This document shows, piece by piece, positions 9,992 to 19,190 of a stretch of DNA of 64,000 nt (its first letter is position 1; every line of letters begins with the position of its first letter). The DNA is from CAIYTF01 sp963664845. Its GTDB lineage: Bacteria; Bacteroidota; Ignavibacteria; Ignavibacteriales; Ignavibacteriaceae. Both the position numbers and the translations under genes were made by a program. The notes under the pieces were generated by a model that worked only from the letters and a program-made list of their open reading frames with translations, searched no databases and had not been told where the DNA came from. The stretch is from positions 4,836,001 through 4,900,000 of the forward strand of contig OY761615.1 in assembly GCA_963664845.1 (NCBI GenBank), in the 5' to 3' direction.

Positions 9992-10465
9992 TCAATATGG
10001 CTCAATTCCTGAGGCTGTAAGCCTGAATTGTTTATCGGAATAATATTCAATTGCCGGATCGCCAGATTTCCATTCAACACTGACTTTCCAAATGCCCAGA
10101 GGTTTTCCTATTAGGGAAATCGTAAATAGTCCCGTGCTATCTGTTGAAAGAGGGAAGAGCAAATCACTTCGCGAATCCGAGGGTTTGTAGAAAGCGACCT
10201 TTCCCTGTGCAATTTTCCCGGTTTCAGTCAGGGGGATGGTGATGCGCATCTCGAAGCCCTTTGCAGTATAGGCAACCGGAGTTTTGAGCGAGAGCGCGTT
10301 GGTCTGACTGTCGATATGTTTTTGAAAGCCCAGCTCCTTTTCATAATAATTCTTTTCCACCAGATCAACCCTCTGACTGAAGGCAAAGACCACCATACCC
10401 AGGGTAAGCAACAGAAAGCCGCTAATTAATATCACAATACCGGTTCCCCAACTTACTTTTTTCAA
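9992..10465 (-). CDS. ccoH: FixH/CcoH family cbb3 oxidase assembly protein
   Basis: A 157-residue protein with one N-terminal membrane span (about residues 7-29) and a periplasmic domain, matching FixH/CcoH. VDLVEKNYYEKELGFQKHID is the conserved segment after the membrane anchor. CcoH takes part in assembly of cbb3-type cytochrome c oxidase. The start codon is TTG: minus-strand GGAG lies 8 bases upstream and no in-frame ATG precedes it. The gene sits 20 bases after ccoG, and its stop touches the next gene. Confidence 0.85.
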   Translation of the reverse strand: MKKVSWGTGIVILISGFLLLTLGMVVFAFSQRVDLVEKNYYEKELGFQKHIDSQTNALSLKTPVAYTAKGFEMRITIPLTETGKIAQGKVAFYKPSDSRSDLLFPLSTDSTGLFTISLIGKPLGIWKVSVEWKSGDPAIEYYSDKQFRLTASGIEPY

Positions 10466-10485
10466 ATGTTGTACTCCAGAATTAT

Positions 10486-11889
10486 TTAATTATCAGTATG
10501 TGAAAGGAAATTGGTTTTTACCGTTTTAATCTCTTTTCCATTCTGCAAAATGGCAATTTGCAGAGGAATGTTGACACGTGTTTCGTCAATTTTTTCTTTA
10601 TCGAGTATTACCATTACCCGGCACTCAAAAATCTGCTGACCCTTAAGGTTAATATCTTCTCCCAGTATCCGGACTTCAGCATCCATGTTCTTTACTTTGA
10701 CTTCCAGTTTCTGATCATGGTAGGTTTTGTTTACAATGGTAAGGTTGTAGATGTTGCTGATCTTATGATCAGGTTGATCCTGGAAGAGGGTTCCCGGGGT
10801 GCGAAGCAAAGTGATTGAAAAGTCCGAGCGTGTGGCCAGCAAAATGGAGAACACGGATACAAGAGCGAAAAGGACAACGCTATAGGCGATTATGCGCGGG
10901 GTGATGCTGAAGCGAACCCGGTCTTTAATGCCGTTTTGTGAATCATAGCGAATGAGTCCGCGAGGTTTTTTGATTTTTTCCATGACTGCATCACAGGCAT
11001 CGATGCAGGCCGTGCAGTTAACGCATTCAAGTTGGATACCATTTCTGATGTCAATTCCGGTCGGACACACATCCACGCACAAATGGCAGTCAATGCAGTC
11101 GCCTTTGGTTCTTTCTTCGTTTTTTCTGATAATGCCACGCGGTTCGCCGCGCACATAGTCATAGGCTACCACCAATGTATTTTTGTCCAGGAGTACACTT
11201 TGCAGGCGGCCATAGGGGCAAACAATGGTGCATGCCTGTTCCCGGAAGTGGGAGAACACAAAATAGAACAAACCGGCAAAAACATTAATGGCAACGAATC
11301 CCGCCGGGTGAGCTGACGGGGGCGCAGTGACTATTCTATGCAGTTCATCGATGCCAATGATATATGCCAGGAAGGTATTAGAGATTATGAAAGAAATAAC
11401 AAAAAAGATGATTTGCTTGGCAGATTTTTTGAATATCTTTCCACCTGTCCAAGGTGCCGTGTTAAGCTGGCGCTGTTTGGAGGCATCACCTTCGATGAAG
11501 TATTCTATTTTACGAAACACCATTTCCATAAAGACGGTTTGCGGGCATACCCAGCCGCAAAAGACGCGGCCAAAAACCGCAGTGAACAGGACAACGAAAA
11601 CAATGAGCGCGATGAAACCGAGGACAAACAGATAGAAATCCTGAGGGCCAAACGTCAACCCGAAAATGATGAACTTACGCTCCAGAACATTGAAAAGTAA
11701 AAACGGGTGATTGCCAATTTTTATAAAAGGAGCTCCAAAAAGGAAGAGCAACAGGAAGATGCTTACCACTTTTCGGGCTGTATGAAAAGCACCCGAAGGT
11801 TTTTTGGGGTAGATCCAAACCCGTTTCCCCTGTTTGTTAACAGTTGAAATAGAGTCGCGAAATTCTTCGTTAGGGGCTGACGTTTCCAT
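10486..11889 (-). CDS. ccoG: CcoG/FixG (RdxA) polyferredoxin-like cbb3 oxidase accessory protein
   Basis: A 467-residue inner-membrane protein with several spans (about 35-60, 80-110, 155-185, 195-220, 330-350) and a ferredoxin-like region holding CIDCHLCVDVCPTGIDIR and CVNCTACIDACD, ligands for two [4Fe-4S] clusters. A C-terminal Ig-like domain (about 360-467) follows. CcoG/RdxA reduces or delivers copper for cbb3 oxidase assembly. HFREQACTIVCPYGR, a further conserved Cys motif of the family, is at about 215. It lies between ccoP and ccoH in the operon; ATG at 11889. Confidence 0.95.
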   Translation of the reverse strand: METSAPNEEFRDSISTVNKQGKRVWIYPKKPSGAFHTARKVVSIFLLLFLFGAPFIKIGNHPFLLFNVLERKFIIFGLTFGPQDFYLFVLGFIALIVFVVLFTAVFGRVFCGWVCPQTVFMEMVFRKIEYFIEGDASKQRQLNTAPWTGGKIFKKSAKQIIFFVISFIISNTFLAYIIGIDELHRIVTAPPSAHPAGFVAINVFAGLFYFVFSHFREQACTIVCPYGRLQSVLLDKNTLVVAYDYVRGEPRGIIRKNEERTKGDCIDCHLCVDVCPTGIDIRNGIQLECVNCTACIDACDAVMEKIKKPRGLIRYDSQNGIKDRVRFSITPRIIAYSVVLFALVSVFSILLATRSDFSITLLRTPGTLFQDQPDHKISNIYNLTIVNKTYHDQKLEVKVKNMDAEVRILGEDINLKGQQIFECRVMVILDKEKIDETRVNIPLQIAILQNGKEIKTVKTNFLSHTDN

Positions 11890-11919
11890 AAGTAATTAGT
11901 CCGTATATGCCTTAAAATA

Positions 11920-12792
11920 TTATAACGTTTTGAGTGAATCATTCCTGACTTTGGTGGAGTCCTTCACCGTAGGATCACTCCAGATAGTGCCCTGTGGTGC
12001 CTTTGCATTGGGAGGATTTGATCCCTTAAGGCTGAGCACGAAGCTTGCCACCTGCTGAATTTCTTTATTCTTTAATTGGTTTTTCCAGCTTAACATACCC
12101 TTTGCAAGGACACCGTTTGAGATGGTTTTAAAGATATTATGAATGCCGCCACCATTGATCCAATAGTCGTCGGTAAGATTTGGCCCAATGTTTCCTTCAG
12201 CTTTTTGTCCATGGCACGAAGTACAGTTTTTTTGAAATATTTGCGCACCGAGAGAAATTGAAGCGGGATCAGTCAAAGCAACCACATTTTTTTCGTTGAT
12301 GAAAGCCCCGGAACCGATAAGTTCCTTTATCTTTTCATCGGCAACCCTGACTTCTTCCTGATATTCCTGATCGGACAGGGCCCAAACATTAATGACATGG
12401 TAGTTGAGCATATAGATCATTGCGAAAACGATTGTAGCATAGAAAAGATATTTCCACCATGGAGGAAGCACGTTGTCCAGTTCTTTGATGCCGTCATATT
12501 CGTGATTGAGAATAATCGTGTCCTCTTCTTCAAGAGGTTTAGAGTTGGTCATTTTCTTTCTGAACCACTGCCAGGCTCGGACGAGTGAAGGTATTTCCTC
12601 ATCTGTGCGGTTGTGATATGCCACGAGCGTAATGAGAATGATAAATACGAAAAGGAAGAAAGCCATCACGCCGATGTGAAATACTTTACCCAAATCGTCG
12701 CTTTCTGCTTCCTGAGCAAACGCGGTTGAGGGCAAAAGAAGTGTGAACAGGAACAAAGTCCAGACGGTTATTTTATTTGTTTTAGAGTTCAT
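11920..12792 (-). CDS. ccoP: cbb3-type cytochrome c oxidase subunit III, mono-haem form
   Basis: About 290 residues. The N-terminus has a signal-like or membrane segment (TLFLFTLLLPSTAFAQ), then two membrane spans (about residues 35-57 and 110-130) and the FixP N-terminal motif around DGIKELDNVLPPWWKYLFY. A single c-haem site, CTSCH, lies near residue 190. Most described CcoP subunits carry two CxxCH sites, so one is missing here or was never present. The start is set at 12792: its ATG overlaps the ccoQ stop region and AAGGAA lies 8 bases upstream. The longer frame to 12831 lacks this support. CcoP hands electrons from soluble cytochrome c to CcoO. Confidence 0.93.
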   Translation of the reverse strand: MNSKTNKITVWTLFLFTLLLPSTAFAQEAESDDLGKVFHIGVMAFFLFVFIILITLVAYHNRTDEEIPSLVRAWQWFRKKMTNSKPLEEEDTIILNHEYDGIKELDNVLPPWWKYLFYATIVFAMIYMLNYHVINVWALSDQEYQEEVRVADEKIKELIGSGAFINEKNVVALTDPASISLGAQIFQKNCTSCHGQKAEGNIGPNLTDDYWINGGGIHNIFKTISNGVLAKGMLSWKNQLKNKEIQQVASFVLSLKGSNPPNAKAPQGTIWSDPTVKDSTKVRNDSLKTL

Positions 12793-12982
12793 AGTCGTTA
12801 GTTCCTTGCTTAGAATAATCCTGATTTCCATTGAGTGGTAATTGCTCCATCTCCTTTACATAGTCGCTTTTTATCCGGAATACCCAGACTCCCATTACGA
12901 GAAAAAAGATCATAAAGATGATAAGCGAAATAACAGGAAAGATGTGTACATCTTTGATAGCGGATAGATGTTGTTCGAACAT
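12782..12982 (-). CDS. ccoQ: Small cbb3 oxidase subunit, CcoQ/FixQ type
   Basis: A 66-residue protein with one membrane span (about 16-37, IFPVISLIIFMIFFLVMGVW) and a short polar tail. Its position between ccoNO and ccoP and its size fit CcoQ, which stabilises the cbb3 complex. AGGAGTAGGAAACT before the ATG gives a strong ribosome site. Its end overlaps the start of ccoP, suggesting translational coupling. Confidence 0.85.
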   Translation of the reverse strand: MFEQHLSAIKDVHIFPVISLIIFMIFFLVMGVWVFRIKSDYVKEMEQLPLNGNQDYSKQGTNDYEL

Positions 12983-12988
12983 AGTTTC

Positions 12989-15109
12989 CTACTCCTTTCC
13001 AGCCGGTTTAACTGCTTTAATATCAGTGCCGAGTCTTTGGAGATAGGCAATCAATGCAATGATCTGCTTGTTGCTATCCACATGCAACTTGTTGTTTTTC
13101 AGGTCCAGAGCAATTGCCTGCGCCTGCGTCTGCAGGTCCTGAATGCATTTATCTTCATATCCCTGAGGATAGGGAACTCCCAACTTTCGCATAGCTGCGA
13201 TTTTTGCCGGTGTTGATGCTATGTCCAAATCCGATTCCGCCAACCAGGGGAATGGCGGCATGATTGAACCCGAGGACATAGACGTGGGATCGGCCATGTG
13301 GTTGAAGTGCCATGAGTTTGGATATTTGCCACCTTCCCTAAGCAGATCAGGGCCGGTACGTTTTGAACCCCACAGGAAAGGATGATCGTAAACGAATTCA
13401 CCTGCCTTGGCATATTCCCCATATCGTTCAGTTTCAGAGCGGAACGGACGTACCAGTTGCGAGTGGCAGGATACGCATCCCTGCGCGATATAGACATCGC
13501 GACCCTGTAGTTCGAGTGGTGTATAGGGTTTAACCGAGGCTATTGTAGGGATGTTGGTTTTGATAAGAAACGTTGGTATCATTTCCACGATGCCACCAAT
13601 GAGAATTGCCACAATTGAAAACACGGCAAACTGAATAGGGCGGCTCTCAATCCAAATGTGACCCTTTCCTTTCGCGGCAACTTTTTCGAGAGCCGGAGCC
13701 TGGGCTTCTTCTTCTGAGATAAAGGAACCTTGTTTGGCAGTTTTGTATAAGTTATATACTGATACAATAACTCCGATCAGATACAGTCCTCCGCCAATCG
13801 AACGGAGAATGTACATTGGTATCAGTTGCAGCACGGTTTCCAGGAAGTTTGGATACTGCAGAGAACCTTCAGGAGTAAATTGTTTCCACATTAGTGACTG
13901 TGTAACGCCAGCCCAATACATTGCAGCAGCATAGAAGCAGATGCCGAGAAAACCTATCCAGAAATGAAAATTTGCCATTTTCTTTGAATAGATTTGCGTG
14001 TTCCAGAGTTTGGGTACTATCCAATAGAGAATACCAAAGGTCATGAAGCCATTCCATCCCAAAGCACCAACGTGTACGTGGGCAATGATCCAGTCAGTGA
14101 AATGAGCAAGCGCATTAACGTTCTTCAGAGAAAGCATGGGGCCTTCGAAAGTTGCCATACCATATGCAGTGATTGCAACAACCATGAATTTCAGCACCAC
14201 ATCTTCACGCACTTTATCCCATGCACCGCGGAGTGTCAACAGACCGTTAATCATACCACCCCAAGACGGGGCAATAAGCATGATGGAGAAAACGGTTCCG
14301 AGTGATTGAGCCCAGTCAGGGAGAGCGCTATAAAGAAGATGGTGAGGTCCGGCCCATATATAGATGAAGATCAAAGACCAAAAGTGAATTATCGAGAGCC
14401 GGTAAGAATACACCGGACGATTAGCAGCTTTGGGAAGGAAGTAATACATCAAGCCCAAATAGGGGGTGGTGAGAAAGAAGGCAACTGCATTATGGCCATA
14501 CCACCATTGCACCAAAGCATCCTGAACGCCGGCATAAAGCGGGTAGCTTTTAGTTAAGGAAACGGGGAGTTCCAAAGAGTTTACGATGTGCAATACGGCA
14601 ACGGTTACAACCGTGGCAATGAAAAACCAAATTGCAACATACATGTGTTTTTCGCGCCGTTTGAGCAGGGTGCCAAACAACTGAATGGCGAAAACAACCC
14701 AAATGATCGTGATCATGATATCAATCGGCCATTCCAGTTCAGCATACTCTTTACTGGTAGTGAAGCCCAACGGCAGTGAAATTGCCGCACAGACTATGAT
14801 AAATTGCCAACCCCAAAAGTGGATGTTTGAAAGAACATCGCTGAAAACTCTTGCTTTGCACAGACGTTGTATCATGTAATAGAAACCGAAGAAAATGCCA
14901 TTTCCCACGAATGCAAATATAACCGCGTTTGTGTGCAGGGGACGGAGACGGCTGAATGTGGTGTATGGAATTCCGAAATTCAATTCAGGAAGAAATATTT
15001 GTAATGATATCAACAAGCCGACAAGCATGCCTACAATGCCCCATACCATCGTCGCAATGATGAACTTGCGGACAATGGTATTGTCGTAACGAAACGTTTC
15101 CAGCTGCAT
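12989..15109 (-). CDS. ccoNO: Fused cbb3 cytochrome c oxidase subunits I and II (CcoN-CcoO)
   Basis: A 706-residue fusion. Residues 1-475 are the 12-span haem-copper subunit CcoN, with conserved His segments (RLRPLHTNAV, YGHNAVAFF, AGPHHLLYSALPDW, HVHVGALGWNG). Residues about 505-700 are CcoO: one span, then QGCVSCHSQLVRPF, the c-haem site, and a C-terminal cytochrome c fold (MADPTSMSSGSIMPPFPWL supplies a Met ligand region). The complex reduces oxygen to water with high affinity and pumps protons across the inner membrane. Fused CcoNO is known in Bacteroidota. The start ATG overlaps the ccoS stop (ATGA) and ccoQ follows after 6 bases. Confidence 0.96.
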   Translation of the reverse strand: MQLETFRYDNTIVRKFIIATMVWGIVGMLVGLLISLQIFLPELNFGIPYTTFSRLRPLHTNAVIFAFVGNGIFFGFYYMIQRLCKARVFSDVLSNIHFWGWQFIIVCAAISLPLGFTTSKEYAELEWPIDIMITIIWVVFAIQLFGTLLKRREKHMYVAIWFFIATVVTVAVLHIVNSLELPVSLTKSYPLYAGVQDALVQWWYGHNAVAFFLTTPYLGLMYYFLPKAANRPVYSYRLSIIHFWSLIFIYIWAGPHHLLYSALPDWAQSLGTVFSIMLIAPSWGGMINGLLTLRGAWDKVREDVVLKFMVVAITAYGMATFEGPMLSLKNVNALAHFTDWIIAHVHVGALGWNGFMTFGILYWIVPKLWNTQIYSKKMANFHFWIGFLGICFYAAAMYWAGVTQSLMWKQFTPEGSLQYPNFLETVLQLIPMYILRSIGGGLYLIGVIVSVYNLYKTAKQGSFISEEEAQAPALEKVAAKGKGHIWIESRPIQFAVFSIVAILIGGIVEMIPTFLIKTNIPTIASVKPYTPLELQGRDVYIAQGCVSCHSQLVRPFRSETERYGEYAKAGEFVYDHPFLWGSKRTGPDLLREGGKYPNSWHFNHMADPTSMSSGSIMPPFPWLAESDLDIASTPAKIAAMRKLGVPYPQGYEDKCIQDLQTQAQAIALDLKNNKLHVDSNKQIIALIAYLQRLGTDIKAVKPAGKE

Positions 15110-15303
15110 CAGGAATTCTCCTTCTTTAGGTTAGTAGTGGTTTTTTCTTGAATTTTTTTGTTGTCCAAATCGTCGAATAACATTCTGACGGACGGGGTAT
15201 ATTTGTCATCGTATTGCCCGCTTCGCACGGCCCAGAAAAAGGCAAAAAGGAAGCCGCCGGCGACAAGAAGGCTAAACCCGATGAGAACCGCGACAACGCT
15301 CAT
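15109..15303 (-). CDS. ccoS: CcoS, cbb3 oxidase maturation protein
   Basis: A 64-residue protein with one N-terminal membrane span (VVAVLIGFSLLVAGGFLFAFFW) followed by AVRSGQYDD, the conserved CcoS motif. CcoS is needed for cofactor insertion into cbb3 oxidase. The ATG at 15303 overlaps the ccoI stop as ATGA; the longer frame upstream runs inside ccoI in another frame and is not used. Its own stop overlaps the ccoNO start. Confidence 0.93.
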   Translation of the reverse strand: MSVVAVLIGFSLLVAGGFLFAFFWAVRSGQYDDKYTPSVRMLFDDLDNKKIQEKTTTNLKKENS

Positions 15304-17735
15304 AACACTAATTTCCTTCTTTTTGCGAATAATGTAGTGGCCACCACAGTGAGAACGATAACCGTTACTGAGCTTATGGGCATGAGGATCGCGGCAAACA
15401 GTGGAGTGATTCTGCCTGTGCATGCATAGTACAATCCAATAGCATTATATACCAGTGAGACAATGAAGCTCATTTTTATAGCGAGCAAAGCGTCTTTTGA
15501 AAACCGGAAAAATTTGCCAAAAAACGGCAGCATAGCTCCGTTAATGATAGCATCGCTGGCGGGCGTAAAATTAAGGGTGTTCTCGGTTACGGAAATGGCA
15601 ACATCGCTTTGCTTGAGTGCACCTGAATCGTTAAGCCCGTCACCGATCATGAGGACGGTTTTGCCAGCGGCTTGAAGCTGTTTAATAAACTCCAGTTTTT
15701 GAAATGGTGACTGTTCAAAATGCATTTCAATATTTTTGCCGACTATTGATTCCAAGCGTGTCCGTTCTTTTTCCGAATCGCCGGAAAGAATGTAAATCCG
15801 CGCGAAGGAACACAACGCCTGTATAGAACCGGAGATACCTTCCCGATACATCTGCCTTATGGTGAAGGTGCCACGGATCCGGTTATCAAGCGCAAGGAAT
15901 ACGGAAGATGAGAAACCTGCTTCATCTGCCTGAAATTCTTCGGAAGCATATCCCGTGTATTTTGCTGAGCCCAACCTGATATAGATGCCGTCAACAAATC
16001 CTTCGATGCCGCTGCTCTCCACTTCTGTGAAGGAATCAACAGGGAATACGTCACCACCCGGAATGGTATGGTTGATGCTTATACTAAGGGGGTGCGTGGA
16101 GTGTTTTGTTAATGAGCGGACTAATTTGTTTTCATAATCATTCAGCGGTTCACCGGAGAATCGCATTTCGCTTGCATCCTGATGGGTGATCGTCCCGGTT
16201 TTGTCGAATACAATAGTATCAATTCTGGTGAGGCGTTCGATAATTCTTGTGTTTTTGACATAGAATTGATTGCGTGACAGGATCCGCAGAGCATTTCCCA
16301 ATGCGAAGGGGGTTGAAAGCGCCAGCGCACAGGGACAGGCAATAATAAGTATGGAGCTAATAACTCCAAGTGCCGTCTGCCAGCCGAATTGAATCCAGAA
16401 CAACCCTGCGCCAAGAGAGAGCAGGAGAAGGGCGAATGTGAAATATTTGGCTACAACTGCCGAAAATTCCGTGAGGTTCTGTTTTAGTTCTTTTTGGATG
16501 GCTGACTCGTTCCAGAGCTGGGTGAGATAGCTTTGCGATACATTTTTTGTTGCAGTCAGTTCTATTGTACTTCCGATTTGTTTTCCGCCGGCATATATAA
16601 GTTCACCGGCCTGGAGAACCACTGGAGCAGATTCACCTGTGATGAAACTGTAGTCGATGTGACCGACTCCGGAGATGAGTACCGAATCAACCGGGATGAG
16701 CTCGTTGTTCTTAATAAGAAAACGGTCGCCTATGTTGAGCTTTGCAAGAGGGATTGAAGATTCGCCGTTCGCTGCCGGTATGTTTACCGCGATGGGGAAG
16801 TAGGATTTATAATTCCTTTCGAAATTAAGCATCGCAAACGTTTTGTCTTGAAATATCTTGCCAATGAGCAGGAAGAAGATCAGTCCGGCGAAGGAATCCA
16901 TATAACCCGGCCCCATATGGGAGAATATTTCCACAAGGCTTCTGGAATAGAATGCTGTTATCCCCAAGGCAAGCGGAACATCGATGTTGATGTGCTTTGA
17001 CCTGAGGCCTTTATAGGCGGAAATAAAGTAACCGGAACTGCAATAAAAGAACACGGGCAGGGAGATTATCAATATAACCCAGCTGAACAGCTCTTTGAGA
17101 GCGAGGCTGGAGGCATCGATGGCAAGATATTCGGGAAAGGTGAGCAACATGATATTGCCGAAGGCGAATCCGGCTATGCCGATTTTGTAGTAAAGTGAAC
17201 GCTGCAGGTGTTGTTCTTCGGCACGTTCCAAATCATCCAGGTTTATTTTAGGCTCATACCCAATGGAGGAAAGCATCTCTACCACACCGCGCAGCGATAT
17301 AATATCCTTGTGGAAGGAGAGTGTAAGTTTTCTCTCAAGGAAGTTAACCTGCGACTGTTTAATGCCAGGGTTCAGACGGTAAAGGTTCTCAAGAAGCCAG
17401 ATGCAGGAACTGCAGTGCATTGAGGGAATAAAAAAGGTGGTTTTTGCGAAGTGGTTGTCCTGAAAGTCAAGGAGTCTTTTTTGGATAGTGCTGTCTTCCA
17501 AAAAATCGAATTTGCGCGCATTTTTTCCGCTCTTCCAGGAAACACCAGGGGTGTCTTCGATGGAATAGTAGTTGCACAATCCGTTTTCCTTAAGAATTTG
17601 GAAAACCAGTTTGCAGCCTTCGCAGCAAAAGGGTTTTTCATCATAGAAAACGGCAGCTTTGTCACACTTTTCTCCGCAATGGTAACACAACTCAGTCACT
17701 GCAGATGTTGTTCCTGTAGTCAAGGATTCTTTCAT
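15300..17735 (-). CDS. ccoI: CcoI/FixI copper-exporting P1B-type ATPase for cbb3 assembly
   Basis: About 811 residues. An N-terminal Cys-rich metal-binding segment (CYHCGEKC ... CCEGCKLVF) is followed by an HMA domain with MHCSSCIWLL. Eight membrane spans follow, with the ion motif CPC in IACPCALALSTP, the TGES loop FITGESAPV, the phosphorylation site VFDKTGTITH, and the hinge MIGDGLNDSGALKQSDVAIS. It moves copper out of the cytoplasm for the oxidase active site. The frame extends to a TTG at 17801, but the ATG at 17735 places the Cys-rich domain close to the N-terminus and is preferred. It is the first gene of the cco operon. Confidence 0.94.
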   Translation of the reverse strand: MKESLTTGTTSAVTELCYHCGEKCDKAAVFYDEKPFCCEGCKLVFQILKENGLCNYYSIEDTPGVSWKSGKNARKFDFLEDSTIQKRLLDFQDNHFAKTTFFIPSMHCSSCIWLLENLYRLNPGIKQSQVNFLERKLTLSFHKDIISLRGVVEMLSSIGYEPKINLDDLERAEEQHLQRSLYYKIGIAGFAFGNIMLLTFPEYLAIDASSLALKELFSWVILIISLPVFFYCSSGYFISAYKGLRSKHINIDVPLALGITAFYSRSLVEIFSHMGPGYMDSFAGLIFFLLIGKIFQDKTFAMLNFERNYKSYFPIAVNIPAANGESSIPLAKLNIGDRFLIKNNELIPVDSVLISGVGHIDYSFITGESAPVVLQAGELIYAGGKQIGSTIELTATKNVSQSYLTQLWNESAIQKELKQNLTEFSAVVAKYFTFALLLLSLGAGLFWIQFGWQTALGVISSILIIACPCALALSTPFALGNALRILSRNQFYVKNTRIIERLTRIDTIVFDKTGTITHQDASEMRFSGEPLNDYENKLVRSLTKHSTHPLSISINHTIPGGDVFPVDSFTEVESSGIEGFVDGIYIRLGSAKYTGYASEEFQADEAGFSSSVFLALDNRIRGTFTIRQMYREGISGSIQALCSFARIYILSGDSEKERTRLESIVGKNIEMHFEQSPFQKLEFIKQLQAAGKTVLMIGDGLNDSGALKQSDVAISVTENTLNFTPASDAIINGAMLPFFGKFFRFSKDALLAIKMSFIVSLVYNAIGLYYACTGRITPLFAAILMPISSVTVIVLTVVATTLFAKRRKLVL

Positions 17736-18196
17736 GATATGTATGGGGGCCACTCTTAAAAAAGCAGCCTTGCATAAAGTATGCCAACGATAGCAAGGCA
17801 AATTTATGCAATTTGGGTGAAATATCGTATCAGGAAGAGAAAAAAATATGCCCTAATTTTAAAGGCAGGGAAAATAATTCTAAAATTTGAGAAAACGAGG
17901 GTGCCAGTGCGGCGAGAAGGGTGTTACCTTAGTATAAATTGCATGACGCTGTCCATAAATTGTCTTGAATATTGTTCAGTCAGGTAGATTCCTACATTCG
18001 TGGGAATGACATTCGTTAACGGCACTTGGTGAGCTGACTCCATAGGTAAAGCAAGAAGGGGACTGTGAGTTTTTAGGCAGGCATGTAACCAGTGCTATGA
18101 AACAAAAAACTGAGTGGATGGTTCAAAAAAATGGCTGAAAAGATTTAATGTTCCCTTTCAAAATCGTATCTTTAAGTTTATATAATTATAAGATAT
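17736..18196. other. Divergent intergenic region between ccoI and the ZIP transporter
   Basis: About 460 bp without a convincing gene. It should hold the promoter of the cco operon on the minus strand and that of the ZIP gene on the plus strand. The only clear structure is the inverted repeat at 17770-17811. No classical FNR site (TTGAT-N4-ATCAA) was found by eye. A 68-codon plus frame (17781-17987) has no supporting features. Confidence 0.45.
17770..17811. promoter_or_regulatory. Imperfect inverted repeat upstream of the cco operon
   Basis: TTGCATAAA (17770-17778) is matched by its reverse complement TTTATGCAA (17803-17811). An inner TGCC/GGCA pair extends the symmetry. It ends 35 bases before the ccoI ATG, so it could be an operator or a hairpin in the leader RNA. 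No regulator can be named. Confidence 0.4.
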
Positions 18197-18943
18197 ATGC
18201 CGTCGACTATTCTCGTTGAGTCATTTTTGGCGTTCCTTTCCGCATTGGCGGGAGCGCTTTTTGTTTTTAAAATAACGCTTAATCACCAGCGGCTGTGTTT
18301 CCTGATATCGCTTTCTGCGGGTGCGCTGGCGGGTGCCGCGTTGCTGACTATGCTGCCGGAAGCCTACTATGAGTGCGGTGTCGCACTTCCCGGTATAATG
18401 GTTTCGGCTGCAACCGGATATCTTTTGTTTTTTGTAATTAATAAGTATTATTTCCACGTGTGTCCCGCCTGCGCGGCAAGCCATTTTGACGAAACAACAA
18501 CAAAGAAGTTCTCGGAAATAGTGCTGCTGCTTTTCACGGCGCTGTCGTTTCATGCCTTTCTTGACGGTGTTGCCATTTCCACCACACTGGAGAGTGCACG
18601 ATCGAGTTCTGTTTTTTCGGCTATCTTCGCGCACAAGTTTCCCGAGGGTGTGGCGCTTGCATCGCTGATAGCAGGGGCTAATTACAAGAAAAACAAGATA
18701 TTTCAGTTCGTGTTTTTGGTTGAATCAACCACAATCATAGGAGCGGTATTCGGCGAATATTTTCTGAAGACAAGGATTTCGCCTTATTGGATAGGACTGG
18801 TGCAGGGACACATGGCGGGAAGTTTCCTGTTCCTTTCAATTCATGCAATTCTTGGTGAAATGTTCAAGCACCACATGAAATTGGTGGTATTTGCTTTTAG
18901 TCTTGGTTTTTTGGCAATGCTGTTGCTTAAGCTTTTGCATTAG
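18197..18943 (+). CDS. ZIP family divalent metal transporter
   Basis: A 248-residue integral membrane protein with about eight spans. Two diagnostic ZIP motifs are clear: HAFLDGVAI (about residue 116) and HKFPEGVALA (about 145), the His/Glu metal site of spans 4 and 5. A CPAC motif sits in the cytoplasmic loop between spans 3 and 4, where ZIP proteins usually carry His-rich metal-binding stretches. It probably imports zinc, iron or manganese; the metal is not shown by sequence. ATG at 18197 is the first in-frame start. It stands alone, divergent from ccoI and just upstream of tRNA-Ser. Confidence 0.88.
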   Translation: MPSTILVESFLAFLSALAGALFVFKITLNHQRLCFLISLSAGALAGAALLTMLPEAYYECGVALPGIMVSAATGYLLFFVINKYYFHVCPACAASHFDETTTKKFSEIVLLLFTALSFHAFLDGVAISTTLESARSSSVFSAIFAHKFPEGVALASLIAGANYKKNKIFQFVFLVESTTIIGAVFGEYFLKTRISPYWIGLVQGHMAGSFLFLSIHAILGEMFKHHMKLVVFAFSLGFLAMLLLKLLH

Positions 18944-19095
18944 GCGTTCAGGTTTAATCGCAGCAGGGGAGAGAAATGATTTTTGCAAATATCGGTAGTT
19001 CCGGTTGGGACTTACGGAGAAAAGGCGTAAATTTGCTTTTCAAAAAATGAAAAGAACAGGGGGTTACCGGCAACCGGGTAGCCTGAATGAAACAC

Positions 19096-19184
19096 GGAGA
19101 GGTGGCAGAGTGGTTGAATGCGGCAGTCTCGAAAACTGTTATACTGAGTGATCGGTATCGGGGGTTCGAATCCCCCCCTCTCCG
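19096..19184 (+). tRNA. tRNA-Ser (anticodon CGA)
   Basis: All arms are visible: acceptor GGAGAGG pairs with CCTCTCC (19177-19183), discriminator G at 19184. The D arm lies around GCAGAGTGGTTGAATGC. The anticodon loop CTCGAAA gives anticodon CGA (codon UCG). The long variable arm (ATAC...GTAT) is typical of tRNA-Ser, and the T arm is GGGGG-TTCGAAT-CCCCC. No CCA is encoded. This is the target for the tandem GIY-YIG units that follow. Confidence 0.95.
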
Positions 19185-19190
19185 CTGGAA

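Noticed and set aside
11338..11700. 120-codon plus frame inside ccoG
   Set aside because: Antisense shadow; ccoG has clear ferredoxin motifs on the other strand.
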